DNA of 6,205 nucleotides, from positions 1 through 6,205 of the forward strand of contig JAUILO010000138.1 of assembly GCA_030432775.1 (NCBI GenBank). Direction: 5' to 3'. The notes under the pieces were generated by a model, which was not told the origin of the DNA, did no database searches, and worked only from the letters and a program-made list of their open reading frames with translations. This DNA is from Alphaproteobacteria bacterium (GTDB taxonomy: Bacteria; Pseudomonadota; Alphaproteobacteria; Micavibrionales; Micavibrionaceae). Every line of letters starts with the position of its first letter. Within the stretch, counting starts at the first letter, position 1. Made by a program: the position numbers and the translations under genes. Of the stretch, positions 1 through 5,842 are shown piece after piece.

Positions 1-2
1 AC

Positions 3-91
3 GCCTATTTTAAGCGCGAAGATGTTGACGGCTATGATTATCCGGAGGGCAATCGTGGTCGCCATTACGGCTATAGTCACCCGAACGGCCT
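3..91 (+). pseudogene. Upstream part of the first gene, in a different reading frame (left-truncated)
   Basis: The frame starting at base 3 is open from the window edge to a TGA at 192-194. Its first 29 codons read like coding sequence, rich in Tyr, Gly, Asp and Arg (AYFKREDVDGYDYPEGN, then RGRHYGYSHPNG). After about base 89 this frame turns into an unlikely run of Leu, Tyr, Arg and Lys. Meanwhile the frame of the downstream gene, open from base 77, becomes protein-like (PEKDLLEIVRDPASAVILSA). The simplest reading is one gene that begins left of the window and lost one base (or gained two) near 77-95. No canonical slippery heptamer is present, so a mutation or an assembly error is more likely than programmed frameshifting. 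The end point given is approximate. Confidence 0.45.
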
Positions 92-160
92 GAGAAAGAT
101 TTACTTGAAATTGTACGCGATCCGGCAAGTGCGGTTATATTATCTGCCGATAAAGGCTCT

Positions 161-1225
161 ATGCTTGTCTACAACGCGAATAAAGAGACATTGATCGTAT
201 TCAATCAATTTGATCGCAGCGGTCTTGATGCGCACGGCTACCCGAACCGCAGCTGGGACGGCGGCACTTCATATAAGATCTCACCAGCGGACTGGAAACG
301 TAAGGTCAATCACGTCAAGAATGATTATCCGGGTAATAACGGCCCCAATCCCAAATTCGGCGAAGCAGCAATAGCCTTAGCGCGCCAATTTATGGATGAA
401 CTGGAAAGTAACACGGCAGCCATGGGCAGTTACCGCACAAAGGCATCTCTGTTCAGATTACCCGAAGCAGAAAAACGGGTAAATGAAGAGCCGGCAATCA
501 AAGTAGTTGAAATACAGGTCCCCTTCCCTTCACAGGAGGATATGGCCATAAAAGACGCAGCCTTATATGAGGCCATGCGTAATTTACCCGTTGCGGTTCC
601 AGAGGCCGTTGCAGCCCATCTGCCCGAATCACATCTTACCGCTCTGGAAGTCAGAACAGAAATCGATGTTGAGTTCGAAGCATTACTTCATACACGTAAT
701 GCCCTAGCCAACAATATCATTGATATGACCATACAGCCTGAGCTGGTGAGAGAAAAACAATCTCTTGAGCAGCAAAAAAAGCGTTTGATCGAAAATATGT
801 CATATGATTCCGGATCAGCCAGACGCGCAGGCATTCAAATCAACCAGATCGAAAAGCTGATCGAGGATAGCGAAGAAGGCCTAAAGGCCAATGTACGCGA
901 TTATGTCAGTTATATTCGTCAAGCGCGCCAAGAGGCTAGTATTGTCGAAACCATTCGTGATTACGCAGAGCTTTTGGAAGATGCACTCACTGATCCGAAA
1001 ATCATGAAACATCCGGCTTTGGTACAAAAAACCGGCACTGATGACGCGCCTGTTTCTGCAAGCGCAGGATTTGCCGCCACGCATGGTAACGGCGACCATT
1101 CAACCATTCAGGCTGCCCAGCTCATCACAGCCGCAGCCAATTCTGCCGGTGCATTACTATCTTCGAATCCGGCTGAGCCAGCGCAAGCTTCAGAGATCGG
1201 CGCAACCAGCAAAAAGAAGCTGTAA
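161..1225 (+). CDS. Uncharacterised protein with a long helical middle region; probably the 3' part of a larger frame-disrupted gene
   Basis: The frame from the ATG at 161 encodes 354 residues that I do not recognise. Residues 1-80 look like a globular domain: hydrophobic strand-like segments (MLVYNANKETLIVF), then a Gly/Asn/Pro/Trp-rich stretch (SWDGGTSYKI at 31-40 and DYPGNNGPNPKFG at 55-67). Residues about 160-280 are highly charged and helical, rich in Glu, Gln, Lys and Arg, and may form a coiled coil. Residues 290-354 are Ala/Ser/Gly-rich and probably disordered, ending in KKKL. There is no signal peptide and no membrane segment. The ATG is the only usual start codon in this frame (which opens at base 77), and a weak AAAGG lies 4 bases before it. 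However, plausible coding sequence continues upstream of it, so the ATG is probably internal to the ancestral gene. No terminator follows, and the HEAT-repeat gene starts 211 bp downstream. Coding status is fairly sure; start and function are not. Confidence 0.7.
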   Translation: MLVYNANKETLIVFNQFDRSGLDAHGYPNRSWDGGTSYKISPADWKRKVNHVKNDYPGNNGPNPKFGEAAIALARQFMDELESNTAAMGSYRTKASLFRLPEAEKRVNEEPAIKVVEIQVPFPSQEDMAIKDAALYEAMRNLPVAVPEAVAAHLPESHLTALEVRTEIDVEFEALLHTRNALANNIIDMTIQPELVREKQSLEQQKKRLIENMSYDSGSARRAGIQINQIEKLIEDSEEGLKANVRDYVSYIRQARQEASIVETIRDYAELLEDALTDPKIMKHPALVQKTGTDDAPVSASAGFAATHGNGDHSTIQAAQLITAAANSAGALLSSNPAEPAQASEIGATSKKKL

Positions 1226-1436
1226 TCAAAGCGGCATTGCTCTAAATCCCTATATCGCCTTGGCATACGCATTACCGCCCAATCATACGGAAGTATATTT
1301 TTCTTGACGAAATAGCGCTCATTTCGCTATGAAAGCACTTATAGTTTTCATAATTTAGAAGCCGAGAAAAATCATTTCGGCAAAATTCAAATCAACAAAC
1401 ACGAATAATCATTATAGTGTGTGAAAAGAGCAAAAC
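1226..1436. other. Intergenic region with two inverted repeats upstream of the HEAT-repeat gene
   Basis: This 211-bp AT-rich gap has no convincing ORF. It holds a perfect 6-bp inverted repeat, ATAGCG at 1312-1317 and CGCTAT at 1325-1330. A second imperfect stem pairs 1361-1367 with 1375-1381 (GCCGAGA with TTTCGGC, one G-T wobble, 7-nt loop). Neither stem is followed by a T-run, so neither looks like an intrinsic terminator. They may be operator or leader structures, or chance. Confidence 0.5.
1304..1333 (+). promoter_or_regulatory. Weak sigma70-like promoter candidate for the HEAT-repeat gene
   Basis: TTGACG (1304-1309) matches the -35 consensus at five of six bases. It is followed after 18 bp by TATGAA (1328-1333), a four-of-six match to the -10. 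The 6-bp inverted repeat at 1312-1330 lies between and partly over these boxes, where a repressor could act. The predicted transcript would have a leader of roughly 95 nt. This is pattern matching only. Confidence 0.25.
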
Positions 1437-2621
1437 ATGACCGAACTGGCCGAACAAACAGCTACTCCGCCAACTACAGACGAAAAAACAATCAAAGGCG
1501 GTGATGTAGACCAACTTATCGATGCATTAGTCGACTACAAAGTCGAAACAAATACAGACGCCGCGTTCATTGCCGATAAACTTGTCCAGCTGGCGGCCAG
1601 CACAAACAATATCCGCTATATCAGTGAAAAAGCACAAACGGCTATTGATGAATTTGCCCATGACTACATCACATATCCAGAAGCCATCCGCCTTGCCGCA
1701 ACACAGCTGCTGATTAACATTGCAAGTGATATGCCCGGTAAAAAATCCGACATAATGGATAGTTTGCTGATCTCCCTTGCTGATAAAAATCCGGTTCTGC
1801 GTAAACTGGCCGTGCAAGGCATCGGCCAAATCGGCTTCACAACTAATTATTTAGGCGAATCCGCGCTTACTCTTCTCAGCAATGCTGTATCAGCGGAAGG
1901 AGACAGCTTTGATAAAGAACCTGATATCGAGAAATCTGCCATTAGCTGGATAGGCAGTATCGGTGAGACACAGCCTTTACTTGCCGAAAAAGCGAGTAAT
2001 TTATTACACAGAGCACTCCATAGTACTCCGCACGCTATATCCGAACAGCTAGCAACACAATGGCTTGGCCGCATCGCTGAAAAATCACCGCGTCAGGACG
2101 CTGAGATTATCACGGCAATCAAACTGGCCATTACAGACAAAAACACGATGCAGCCTGTTGCTGTAAACGCTTCGACATTATCGCTTCTTGCCGATCTTTC
2201 AGAACATAGCGTACAAAGCGCAAGTCAAAGTATAGAGCCAATCGCGCAGTTCTTTGAACTCAGCCGCGATGAAACCTTGCATAATATTGCCGCACAGGCT
2301 TTGTGGAATATTGGTGAGAAATACCCGCAACTTCGTACCGATGTAATTCTTGCGCTGCAAGACGCGTTGCAAGATCCGCATGAAACCACCCGTAAAATCG
2401 GCGGTGATGCCATCGTCTCACTCGTTGACGAAATGGAATGGAAAGATATTTCAGGAAACAAACAAACTCTTAGAAATGTTTTTGAGCCCATTGCAAAAGG
2501 CGAATCCTTTGGTCACAACGAAGCCAGAGCCGTTCTTGCGAACCTCAGAGCAAAAGAACAAGACCACATAAACACCTTAACTGCTCAAAGCACGGCTTCC
2601 GGCATTAAGGCCACGCGATAA
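1437..2621 (+). CDS. HEAT-type alpha-helical repeat protein
   Basis: The 394-residue product is a soluble, acidic, almost wholly helical repeat protein with no signal peptide or membrane segment. After a flexible Thr/Glu-rich start (residues 1-20), about seven helical-hairpin units follow with a period near 38 residues. Equivalent positions fall near Ile95, Ile132, Ile175, Ile213, Leu251, Ile292 and Leu329. The clearest units share an I-(G/A)-E-x-x-P corner: IGETQP at 175-180, IAEKSP at 213-218 and IGEKYP at 292-297. Each is preceded by an Ala-rich helix and followed by a helix ending in Leu-x-x-Ala-Leu or similar. This is typical of HEAT/armadillo-like solenoids, which act as protein-binding scaffolds. 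No catalytic motif is visible, so I cannot name a partner. The ATG follows AAGAG with a 6-nt gap, a weak but suitably placed ribosome binding site. lptE starts 69 bp downstream on the same strand and could be co-transcribed. Confidence 0.85.
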   Translation: MTELAEQTATPPTTDEKTIKGGDVDQLIDALVDYKVETNTDAAFIADKLVQLAASTNNIRYISEKAQTAIDEFAHDYITYPEAIRLAATQLLINIASDMPGKKSDIMDSLLISLADKNPVLRKLAVQGIGQIGFTTNYLGESALTLLSNAVSAEGDSFDKEPDIEKSAISWIGSIGETQPLLAEKASNLLHRALHSTPHAISEQLATQWLGRIAEKSPRQDAEIITAIKLAITDKNTMQPVAVNASTLSLLADLSEHSVQSASQSIEPIAQFFELSRDETLHNIAAQALWNIGEKYPQLRTDVILALQDALQDPHETTRKIGGDAIVSLVDEMEWKDISGNKQTLRNVFEPIAKGESFGHNEARAVLANLRAKEQDHINTLTAQSTASGIKATR

Positions 2622-2639
2622 AGTTCTAGCGCATATCTA

Positions 2640-2647
2640 TATAAAAT
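2640..2647 (+). promoter_or_regulatory. Possible -10 element in front of lptE
   Basis: The AT-rich stretch at 2638-2647 contains overlapping -10-like hexamers, TATAAA (2640-2645) and TAAAAT (2642-2647). No good -35 is visible at the right distance, so lptE may instead be read through from the HEAT-repeat gene. If this -10 is used, transcription would start near 2654, just before the hairpin at 2662-2688. Confidence 0.2.
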
Positions 2648-2661
2648 AATCAGATACGGCC

Positions 2662-2688
2662 TTTACCTCGTCTATAGCACGGGGTAAA
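2662..2688 (+). promoter_or_regulatory. Hairpin overlapping the lptE ribosome binding site
   Basis: TTTACCTCGT (2662-2671) pairs with ACGGGGTAAA (2679-2688) to form a 10-bp stem with one G-U wobble and a 7-nt loop (CTATAGC). The 3' arm contains GGGG at 2681-2684, the only good Shine-Dalgarno-like sequence before lptE. No T-run follows, so it is a poor intrinsic terminator. A leader structure that masks the ribosome binding site is a reasonable alternative. The structure is seen directly; the role is inference. Confidence 0.4.
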
Positions 2689-2690
2689 AG

Positions 2691-3230
2691 TTGAATATGA
2701 TGAATATCACAAATTCACGTTCTGCAATTCTATCCGCGCTGGCTTTGCTCGTGTTGATGTCTGTTGCCTTAGCCGGCTGCGGGTTTGAACCCGTTTACAG
2801 CAAAACTGATAATGCACAAAATAAATCCGTACGCAGCGCGCTAGCCAATACATATATCGATATTATTCCAAACCGCGATGGCGTATTACTGCGCAATCAT
2901 CTGATCGATCAATTTTATAAAAACGGTGCGCCCACATCACCTGCTTATGTGTTAAAGGTGCGGTCAATCCAAACAAAACAATCCAATCTGGATCTAACCG
3001 AAAATGCCGATGCGACCAGATCGCAAATCAGCCTGCGCACAGAATTTACATTAATTGATAAAGCCAGCGGTAAAGAGCTTACCAAACAGCAAGTCAATGC
3101 AATTACCAGTTACAACGTATTACAGAGCGAGTTCGCAACGCGCGTATCCCGCCAATCTTCCAAAGATAATGCTGTCAAAGAACTTGCGCGACAAATAGAA
3201 ACACGCCTGAGCCTGTACTTCTCATACTAG
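2691..3230 (+). CDS. lptE: LPS-assembly lipoprotein LptE
   Basis: LptE is the outer-membrane lipoprotein that plugs and supports the LptD beta-barrel, which inserts lipopolysaccharide into the outer leaflet. The 179-residue product begins with a lipoprotein signal peptide: a hydrophobic core at residues 12-27 and lipobox L27-A28-G29-C30, making Cys30 the lipidated residue. Gly31 at the +2 position fits outer-membrane sorting. The CGFEPVY start of the mature protein, the alternating-strand middle (YVLKVRSIQ, QISLRTEFTLID) and the closing helix ending in IETRLSLYFSY are characteristic of alphaproteobacterial LptE (DUF-type lipoproteins preceding holA). The start is uncertain: TTG at 2691 lies 6 nt after GGGG, while ATG at 2697 or 2700 lies 12-15 nt from it. 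All give the same mature protein. In relatives lptE directly precedes holA; here metB lies between them on the other strand. Confidence 0.88.
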   Translation: MNMMNITNSRSAILSALALLVLMSVALAGCGFEPVYSKTDNAQNKSVRSALANTYIDIIPNRDGVLLRNHLIDQFYKNGAPTSPAYVLKVRSIQTKQSNLDLTENADATRSQISLRTEFTLIDKASGKELTKQQVNAITSYNVLQSEFATRVSRQSSKDNAVKELARQIETRLSLYFSY

Positions 3231-3247
3231 AACAAATCAAACGTATT

Positions 3248-4435
3248 TTAAGCTGCATTGGATAATGTAGAATCAAGCGCACATACCAGTGCATCAATCA
3301 AATCCTGCGCATCTTCCTGACCGGTGGAAATTCGCAACAGCCCATGAGAAATACCCGCTTCTACAAGAGCTTCCGGCCCCATACCACGATGGGTCATCGT
3401 CGCCGGATGAGCGATAAGGCTTTCAACGCCACCTAGAGATTCCGCTAATGAAAAGACATCCAGATTATTAACAAAACTACGTACAGATTTCTCGCCGCCC
3501 TTAAGCTCAAAACTAATCATAGCGCCTGCGCCTTTTTGCTGTCTTTTAGCGATCTCATAACCGGCATGACTTTCAAGACCAGGGTAGAAGACCTTTTCAA
3601 CTGATTCATGAGAACACAAATAATCCACCAGCTTAGCTGCTGTTTCCTGCTGACGTGACATACGGGCATTAAGCGTACGTACGCCCCGCAATGTCAAATA
3701 ACAATCAAAAGGGGATGGCGCATAACCGATACAATTATTCCACCAGCGCATATCGGTATATAGCTCTTCGTCTTTCGTAATCAAACAGCCGCCAATCACA
3801 TCACTATGGCCATTAATATATTTTGTTGTCGAATGTATTACCGCATCAACGCCAAAATCGAATGGCTTTTGCAAAAACGGCGAAAGAAATGTGTTATCAA
3901 CCACAACCAGTGTTTCTGTTTTCTTGGCCATTGCGACTACTTTTTCAATATCTACAATTCTCAGCAGCGGATTACTTGGTGTTTCCAGCAAAATCATCTT
4001 GGGTTTCGCCTCGAACGCTGCTTTTAATGCCGCATCATCGGTCTGATCAATAAAATTGACCTTGTAATGGCCTTTTGCCGCCTTACTGCGCAACAAACGG
4101 TATGTACCGCCATAACAGTCATGCGGTGCGACTATAATATCCGCGGGATCAAGGTGGGTGAACATCAGATCCAAAGCCGCCATACCGGATGATGTCATCA
4201 CGCCATTAAAACCGCCTTCCATATCGGCAAGCGCCTTGCCCACAACATCGCGTGTCGGGTTACCCACACGACCATAATCATAAACAGGCACCTCTCCGAA
4301 CGACGAAAAAGCATAATTAGTCGACATGTATAAAGGCGGCATCACAGAGTTGTAACTCTCGTCACTCTCAAGACCGGCGCGCACAGCAATAGTCGTTTCA
4401 TTCCAATTCTTTTTGCCTTGATCATCCTTAGCCAT
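3248..4435 (-). CDS. metB: Cystathionine gamma-synthase (PLP-dependent Cys/Met metabolism enzyme)
   Basis: This enzyme joins an activated homoserine (O-succinyl- or O-acetyl-) with cysteine to form cystathionine, the first transsulfuration step towards methionine. It is cytoplasmic and PLP-dependent. The 395-residue length is usual for the family. Visible features include Tyr54 and Arg56 in YDYGRVGNPT (phosphate contact from the neighbouring subunit), SSGMAA at 82-87, Tyr108 in CYGGTYRL (stacks on PLP), Asp180 in VVVDNTFLSP, the Schiff-base Lys205 in HSTTKYINGHSD, and Arg368 in LLRISTG (substrate carboxylate). The WWNNCIG, ESLGGVESLI and HPATMTHRGM segments match MetB closely. Cystathionine gamma-lyase or O-acylhomoserine sulfhydrylase remain possible, since sequence alone separates these poorly. 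The ATG at 4435 has only a weak AAAAG-type ribosome binding site 8 nt upstream. The gene is convergent with lptE (17 bp) and divergent from holA (211 bp), so it is probably transcribed alone. Confidence 0.9.
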   Translation of the reverse strand: MAKDDQGKKNWNETTIAVRAGLESDESYNSVMPPLYMSTNYAFSSFGEVPVYDYGRVGNPTRDVVGKALADMEGGFNGVMTSSGMAALDLMFTHLDPADIIVAPHDCYGGTYRLLRSKAAKGHYKVNFIDQTDDAALKAAFEAKPKMILLETPSNPLLRIVDIEKVVAMAKKTETLVVVDNTFLSPFLQKPFDFGVDAVIHSTTKYINGHSDVIGGCLITKDEELYTDMRWWNNCIGYAPSPFDCYLTLRGVRTLNARMSRQQETAAKLVDYLCSHESVEKVFYPGLESHAGYEIAKRQQKGAGAMISFELKGGEKSVRSFVNNLDVFSLAESLGGVESLIAHPATMTHRGMGPEALVEAGISHGLLRISTGQEDAQDLIDALVCALDSTLSNAA

Positions 4436-4464
4436 ATGAAGTTCTTTTCCGTTTCGGGTTTATT

Positions 4465-4484
4465 GGCGAATTTAAACATTCGCC
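4465..4484 (-). promoter_or_regulatory. Inverted repeat in the metB leader
   Basis: GGCGAAT (4465-4471) and ATTCGCC (4478-4484) form a perfect 7-bp stem around a 6-nt loop. It lies 30-50 nt before the metB start codon. On the metB strand it is followed by AATAAA rather than a T-run, so it is not an obvious terminator. It could be a repressor operator or a leader hairpin. Confidence 0.35.
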
Positions 4485-4485
4485 T

Positions 4486-4519
4486 TTGTTGATACCTTCC
4501 CCTTGTAGATACCTTCTCT
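4486..4519. repeat. Tandem pair of imperfect 17-bp repeats upstream of metB
   Basis: The unit TTGTTGATACCTTCCCC (4486-4502) is followed directly by TTGTAGATACCTTCTCT (4503-4519), with 14 of 17 positions identical and a perfect shared core GATACCTTC. Direct repeats of this size at a promoter often bind a regulator. They overlap the candidate metB promoter, so a methionine-pathway regulator is one possibility. Confidence 0.4.
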
Positions 4520-4534
4520 GAACGCTCTTTTCAA
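4506..4534 (-). promoter_or_regulatory. Candidate metB promoter
   Basis: On the minus strand TTGAAA (4534-4529) is a five-of-six -35 match, followed after 17 bp by TATCTA (4511-4506), a poor three-of-six -10. Transcription would start near 4499 and give a leader of about 60 nt that includes the hairpin at 4465-4484. The -10 lies inside the second 17-bp repeat. Confidence 0.22.
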
Positions 4535-4631
4535 TTCACTTTTACCAAGGACAGCCTTCAGACACTGACAAAGGTCAGAATTTAAAGTGGAGCAACTCCA
4601 TATTCTTGTTTAACAGCTGCCATCCTTGCCT

Positions 4632-4637
4632 TAGAAT
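4632..4637 (+). promoter_or_regulatory. Possible -10 element directly upstream of holA
   Basis: TAGAAT matches the -10 consensus at five of six bases and ends 9 bp before the holA ATG. The nearest -35-like hexamer, TTGTTT at 4606-4611, is 20 bp away, longer than ideal. If used, the holA mRNA would have almost no leader, which would fit the lack of a clear ribosome binding site. Confidence 0.2.
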
Positions 4638-4646
4638 AAAGACAAT

Positions 4647-5702
4647 ATGAAATTATCATTCAGAGACATCGAACCTTTTGTAGCACAGCCCAACCCTATC
4701 GCGCGGGTTGTGCTGGTTTACGGACCCGATGACGGTCTTATGCGCGAACGTGCCAAGAAAATTGCGCGATCTATTGTACAGGATCTCAACGATCCATTTA
4801 ATGCCGTTACATTATCAGGCGACCAAATTAATGATGACCCTGCCCGTCTGAACGACGAAGCAAGCGCCATGTCCATGATGGGCGGCGGCCGCCTTATCCG
4901 CATTACCGATGCTGGCGACAAACTCACAGCCCAGCTCAAAGACTACCTCAAAGAAGCAAGCCAGGAAAACCTTGTTGTTATTGAAGCAGGTGAGCTAGGC
5001 CCCCGTTCATCCTTGCGTAAATTATGCGAAAGCGCCAAAAACGCCGCAGCCATTCCCTGTTATATCGAAGACGAAGGCGCAGTCAGCAATGTGATCCGCC
5101 AAACTTTGCAACATGCTGGTTATGACATAGAGCGTGATGCCGTTTCATGGCTTGCAGGCAACCTTACCGGTGACCGCCAGCGCGTACGCTCGGAAGTTGA
5201 TAAGCTGATTACCTTCATGGGGCCTTATAAAGACTACAAGGGTAATGACGGCAATGCCGTAAAAGAGCGCCTTGGCAAAGTCACCCTACAAAATGCGCAA
5301 GATTGCTGTGGCGCCGGCGGCGAACAAACTCTTGATATGCTGGTTTATAACATTGCCAGCGGCCGCACCGGCCCCGCGTTAAAGAGCTTTAATACACTTC
5401 TTGATGAAGGTATTCCTTCTGTTGCTGTCCTGCGCGCCCTGCAAAGTCACTTTCATAAGCTTCACCTTGCCAAAGCACGTATGAACGAAGGTGAACAAGT
5501 CGGCCAGATCATGAAAACCCTCAACCCGCCTATTTTCTTTAAGCTGCAGGATGACTTTAAATTGCAGTTGCAGCGCTGGAACATGAAAAAAATTGAAAGA
5601 ACGCTCGGCAAATTAATGGAGCTTGAAATTCAGGCCAAAACAACAGGTTTCCCAGCTGATACCGTATGCGCACAGGCCATTTTATCACTCAGCACGCGAT
5701 AA
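4647..5702 (+). CDS. holA: DNA polymerase III subunit delta
   Basis: The delta subunit is the clamp-loader component that opens the beta sliding clamp at the replication fork. The 351-residue length is normal for the family. The N-terminal AAA+-like domain (about 1-140) has the degenerate nucleotide-binding loop VYGPDDGLMRE at 24-34, without the Lys of a true Walker A motif, as expected for delta. The lid domain (about 141-205) contains the conserved GDRQRVRSEVDKL at 175-187. The C-terminal collar domain (about 206-351) contains LNPPIFFKLQDDF (292-304) and the closing KTTGFPADTVCAQAILSL (331-348). No strong ribosome binding site precedes the ATG at 4647; only AAAGA at 4638-4642. The gene usually follows lptE and faces parB in Alphaproteobacteria. 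Here it still faces parB but has been separated from lptE by metB, so it needs its own promoter. Confidence 0.93.
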   Translation: MKLSFRDIEPFVAQPNPIARVVLVYGPDDGLMRERAKKIARSIVQDLNDPFNAVTLSGDQINDDPARLNDEASAMSMMGGGRLIRITDAGDKLTAQLKDYLKEASQENLVVIEAGELGPRSSLRKLCESAKNAAAIPCYIEDEGAVSNVIRQTLQHAGYDIERDAVSWLAGNLTGDRQRVRSEVDKLITFMGPYKDYKGNDGNAVKERLGKVTLQNAQDCCGAGGEQTLDMLVYNIASGRTGPALKSFNTLLDEGIPSVAVLRALQSHFHKLHLAKARMNEGEQVGQIMKTLNPPIFFKLQDDFKLQLQRWNMKKIERTLGKLMELEIQAKTTGFPADTVCAQAILSLSTR

Positions 5703-5750
5703 AAAAGGGTACAGCCGTACTTACACCGGCTATACCCATAATAATTCTTT
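5701..5750. terminator. Likely bidirectional intrinsic terminator between holA and parB
   Basis: GGGTACAGCCG (5707-5717) pairs with CGGCTATACCC (5727-5737), an 11-bp stem with one C-A mismatch on the plus strand and a 9-nt loop. On the minus strand the mismatch becomes a G-U wobble, and the hairpin is followed by six T residues (complement of 5701-5706), a textbook terminator for parB. On the plus strand a weaker ATAATAATTCTTT follows, so holA transcripts may also stop here. It begins right at the holA stop codon and lies about 105 nt past the parB stop. Confidence 0.75.
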
Positions 5751-5775
5751 ACGCACTCATCAACTTGGCAAAACT

Positions 5776-5807
5776 TTGACAGCACTCCCGCTGTATGCCG
5801 CTATATT
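5776..5807 (+). promoter_or_regulatory. Promoter-like boxes pointing antisense into parB
   Basis: A perfect -35 consensus TTGACA (5776-5781) is followed by TATATT (5802-5807), but the 20-bp spacer is longer than the preferred 16-18 bp. A transcript would run antisense over the 3' end of parB. The only ORF nearby (ATG 5830 to TGA 5916, 28 codons) overlaps parB antisense and is probably not a gene. Confidence 0.18.
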
Positions 5808-5842
5808 AACTGGTCCAAAGCAGCATCGTATGAGAACGCCGA

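Larger units (their letters stand above)
4436..4646. other. Divergent intergenic region between metB and holA
   Basis: This 211-bp region must carry the start signals of both genes. On the metB side it holds a 7-bp inverted repeat and a tandem 17-bp repeat, listed separately. On the holA side are two small hairpins, CTGAC/GTCAG (4565-4569 and 4574-4578, AAAG loop) and TGGAG/CTCCA (4588-4592 and 4596-4600, 3-nt loop). No SAM-II-like aptamer was recognised on the metB strand. Confidence 0.5.

Noticed and set aside
60..110. Programmed -1 frameshift site
   Set aside because: No X-XXY-YYZ slippery heptamer with a downstream hairpin was found in the overlap of the two frames; a simple indel explains it better.
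1041..1307. Plus-strand 88-codon ORF overlapping the end of the first gene
   Set aside because: It lies mostly inside the better-supported frame, has no ribosome binding site or recognisable protein features, and its tail crosses AT-rich non-coding sequence.
1527..1829. Minus-strand ORF of 100 codons within the HEAT-repeat gene
   Set aside because: Cys/Phe-rich antisense translation typical of a shadow ORF; the plus-strand frame has clear repeat structure.
3641..3660. Possible parS half-site (TGTTTC...) within metB
   Set aside because: Only one half resembles the parS consensus; the dyad is absent. I saw no full parS site in the window.
3806..4053. Two overlapping plus-strand ORFs inside metB
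   Set aside because: They are antisense to the highly conserved PLP-binding core of metB and have no protein-like features.
4436..4560. SAM-II type riboswitch in the metB leader
   Set aside because: Such elements are common before alphaproteobacterial methionine genes, but the expected conserved core and pseudoknot strands are not visible on the minus strand.
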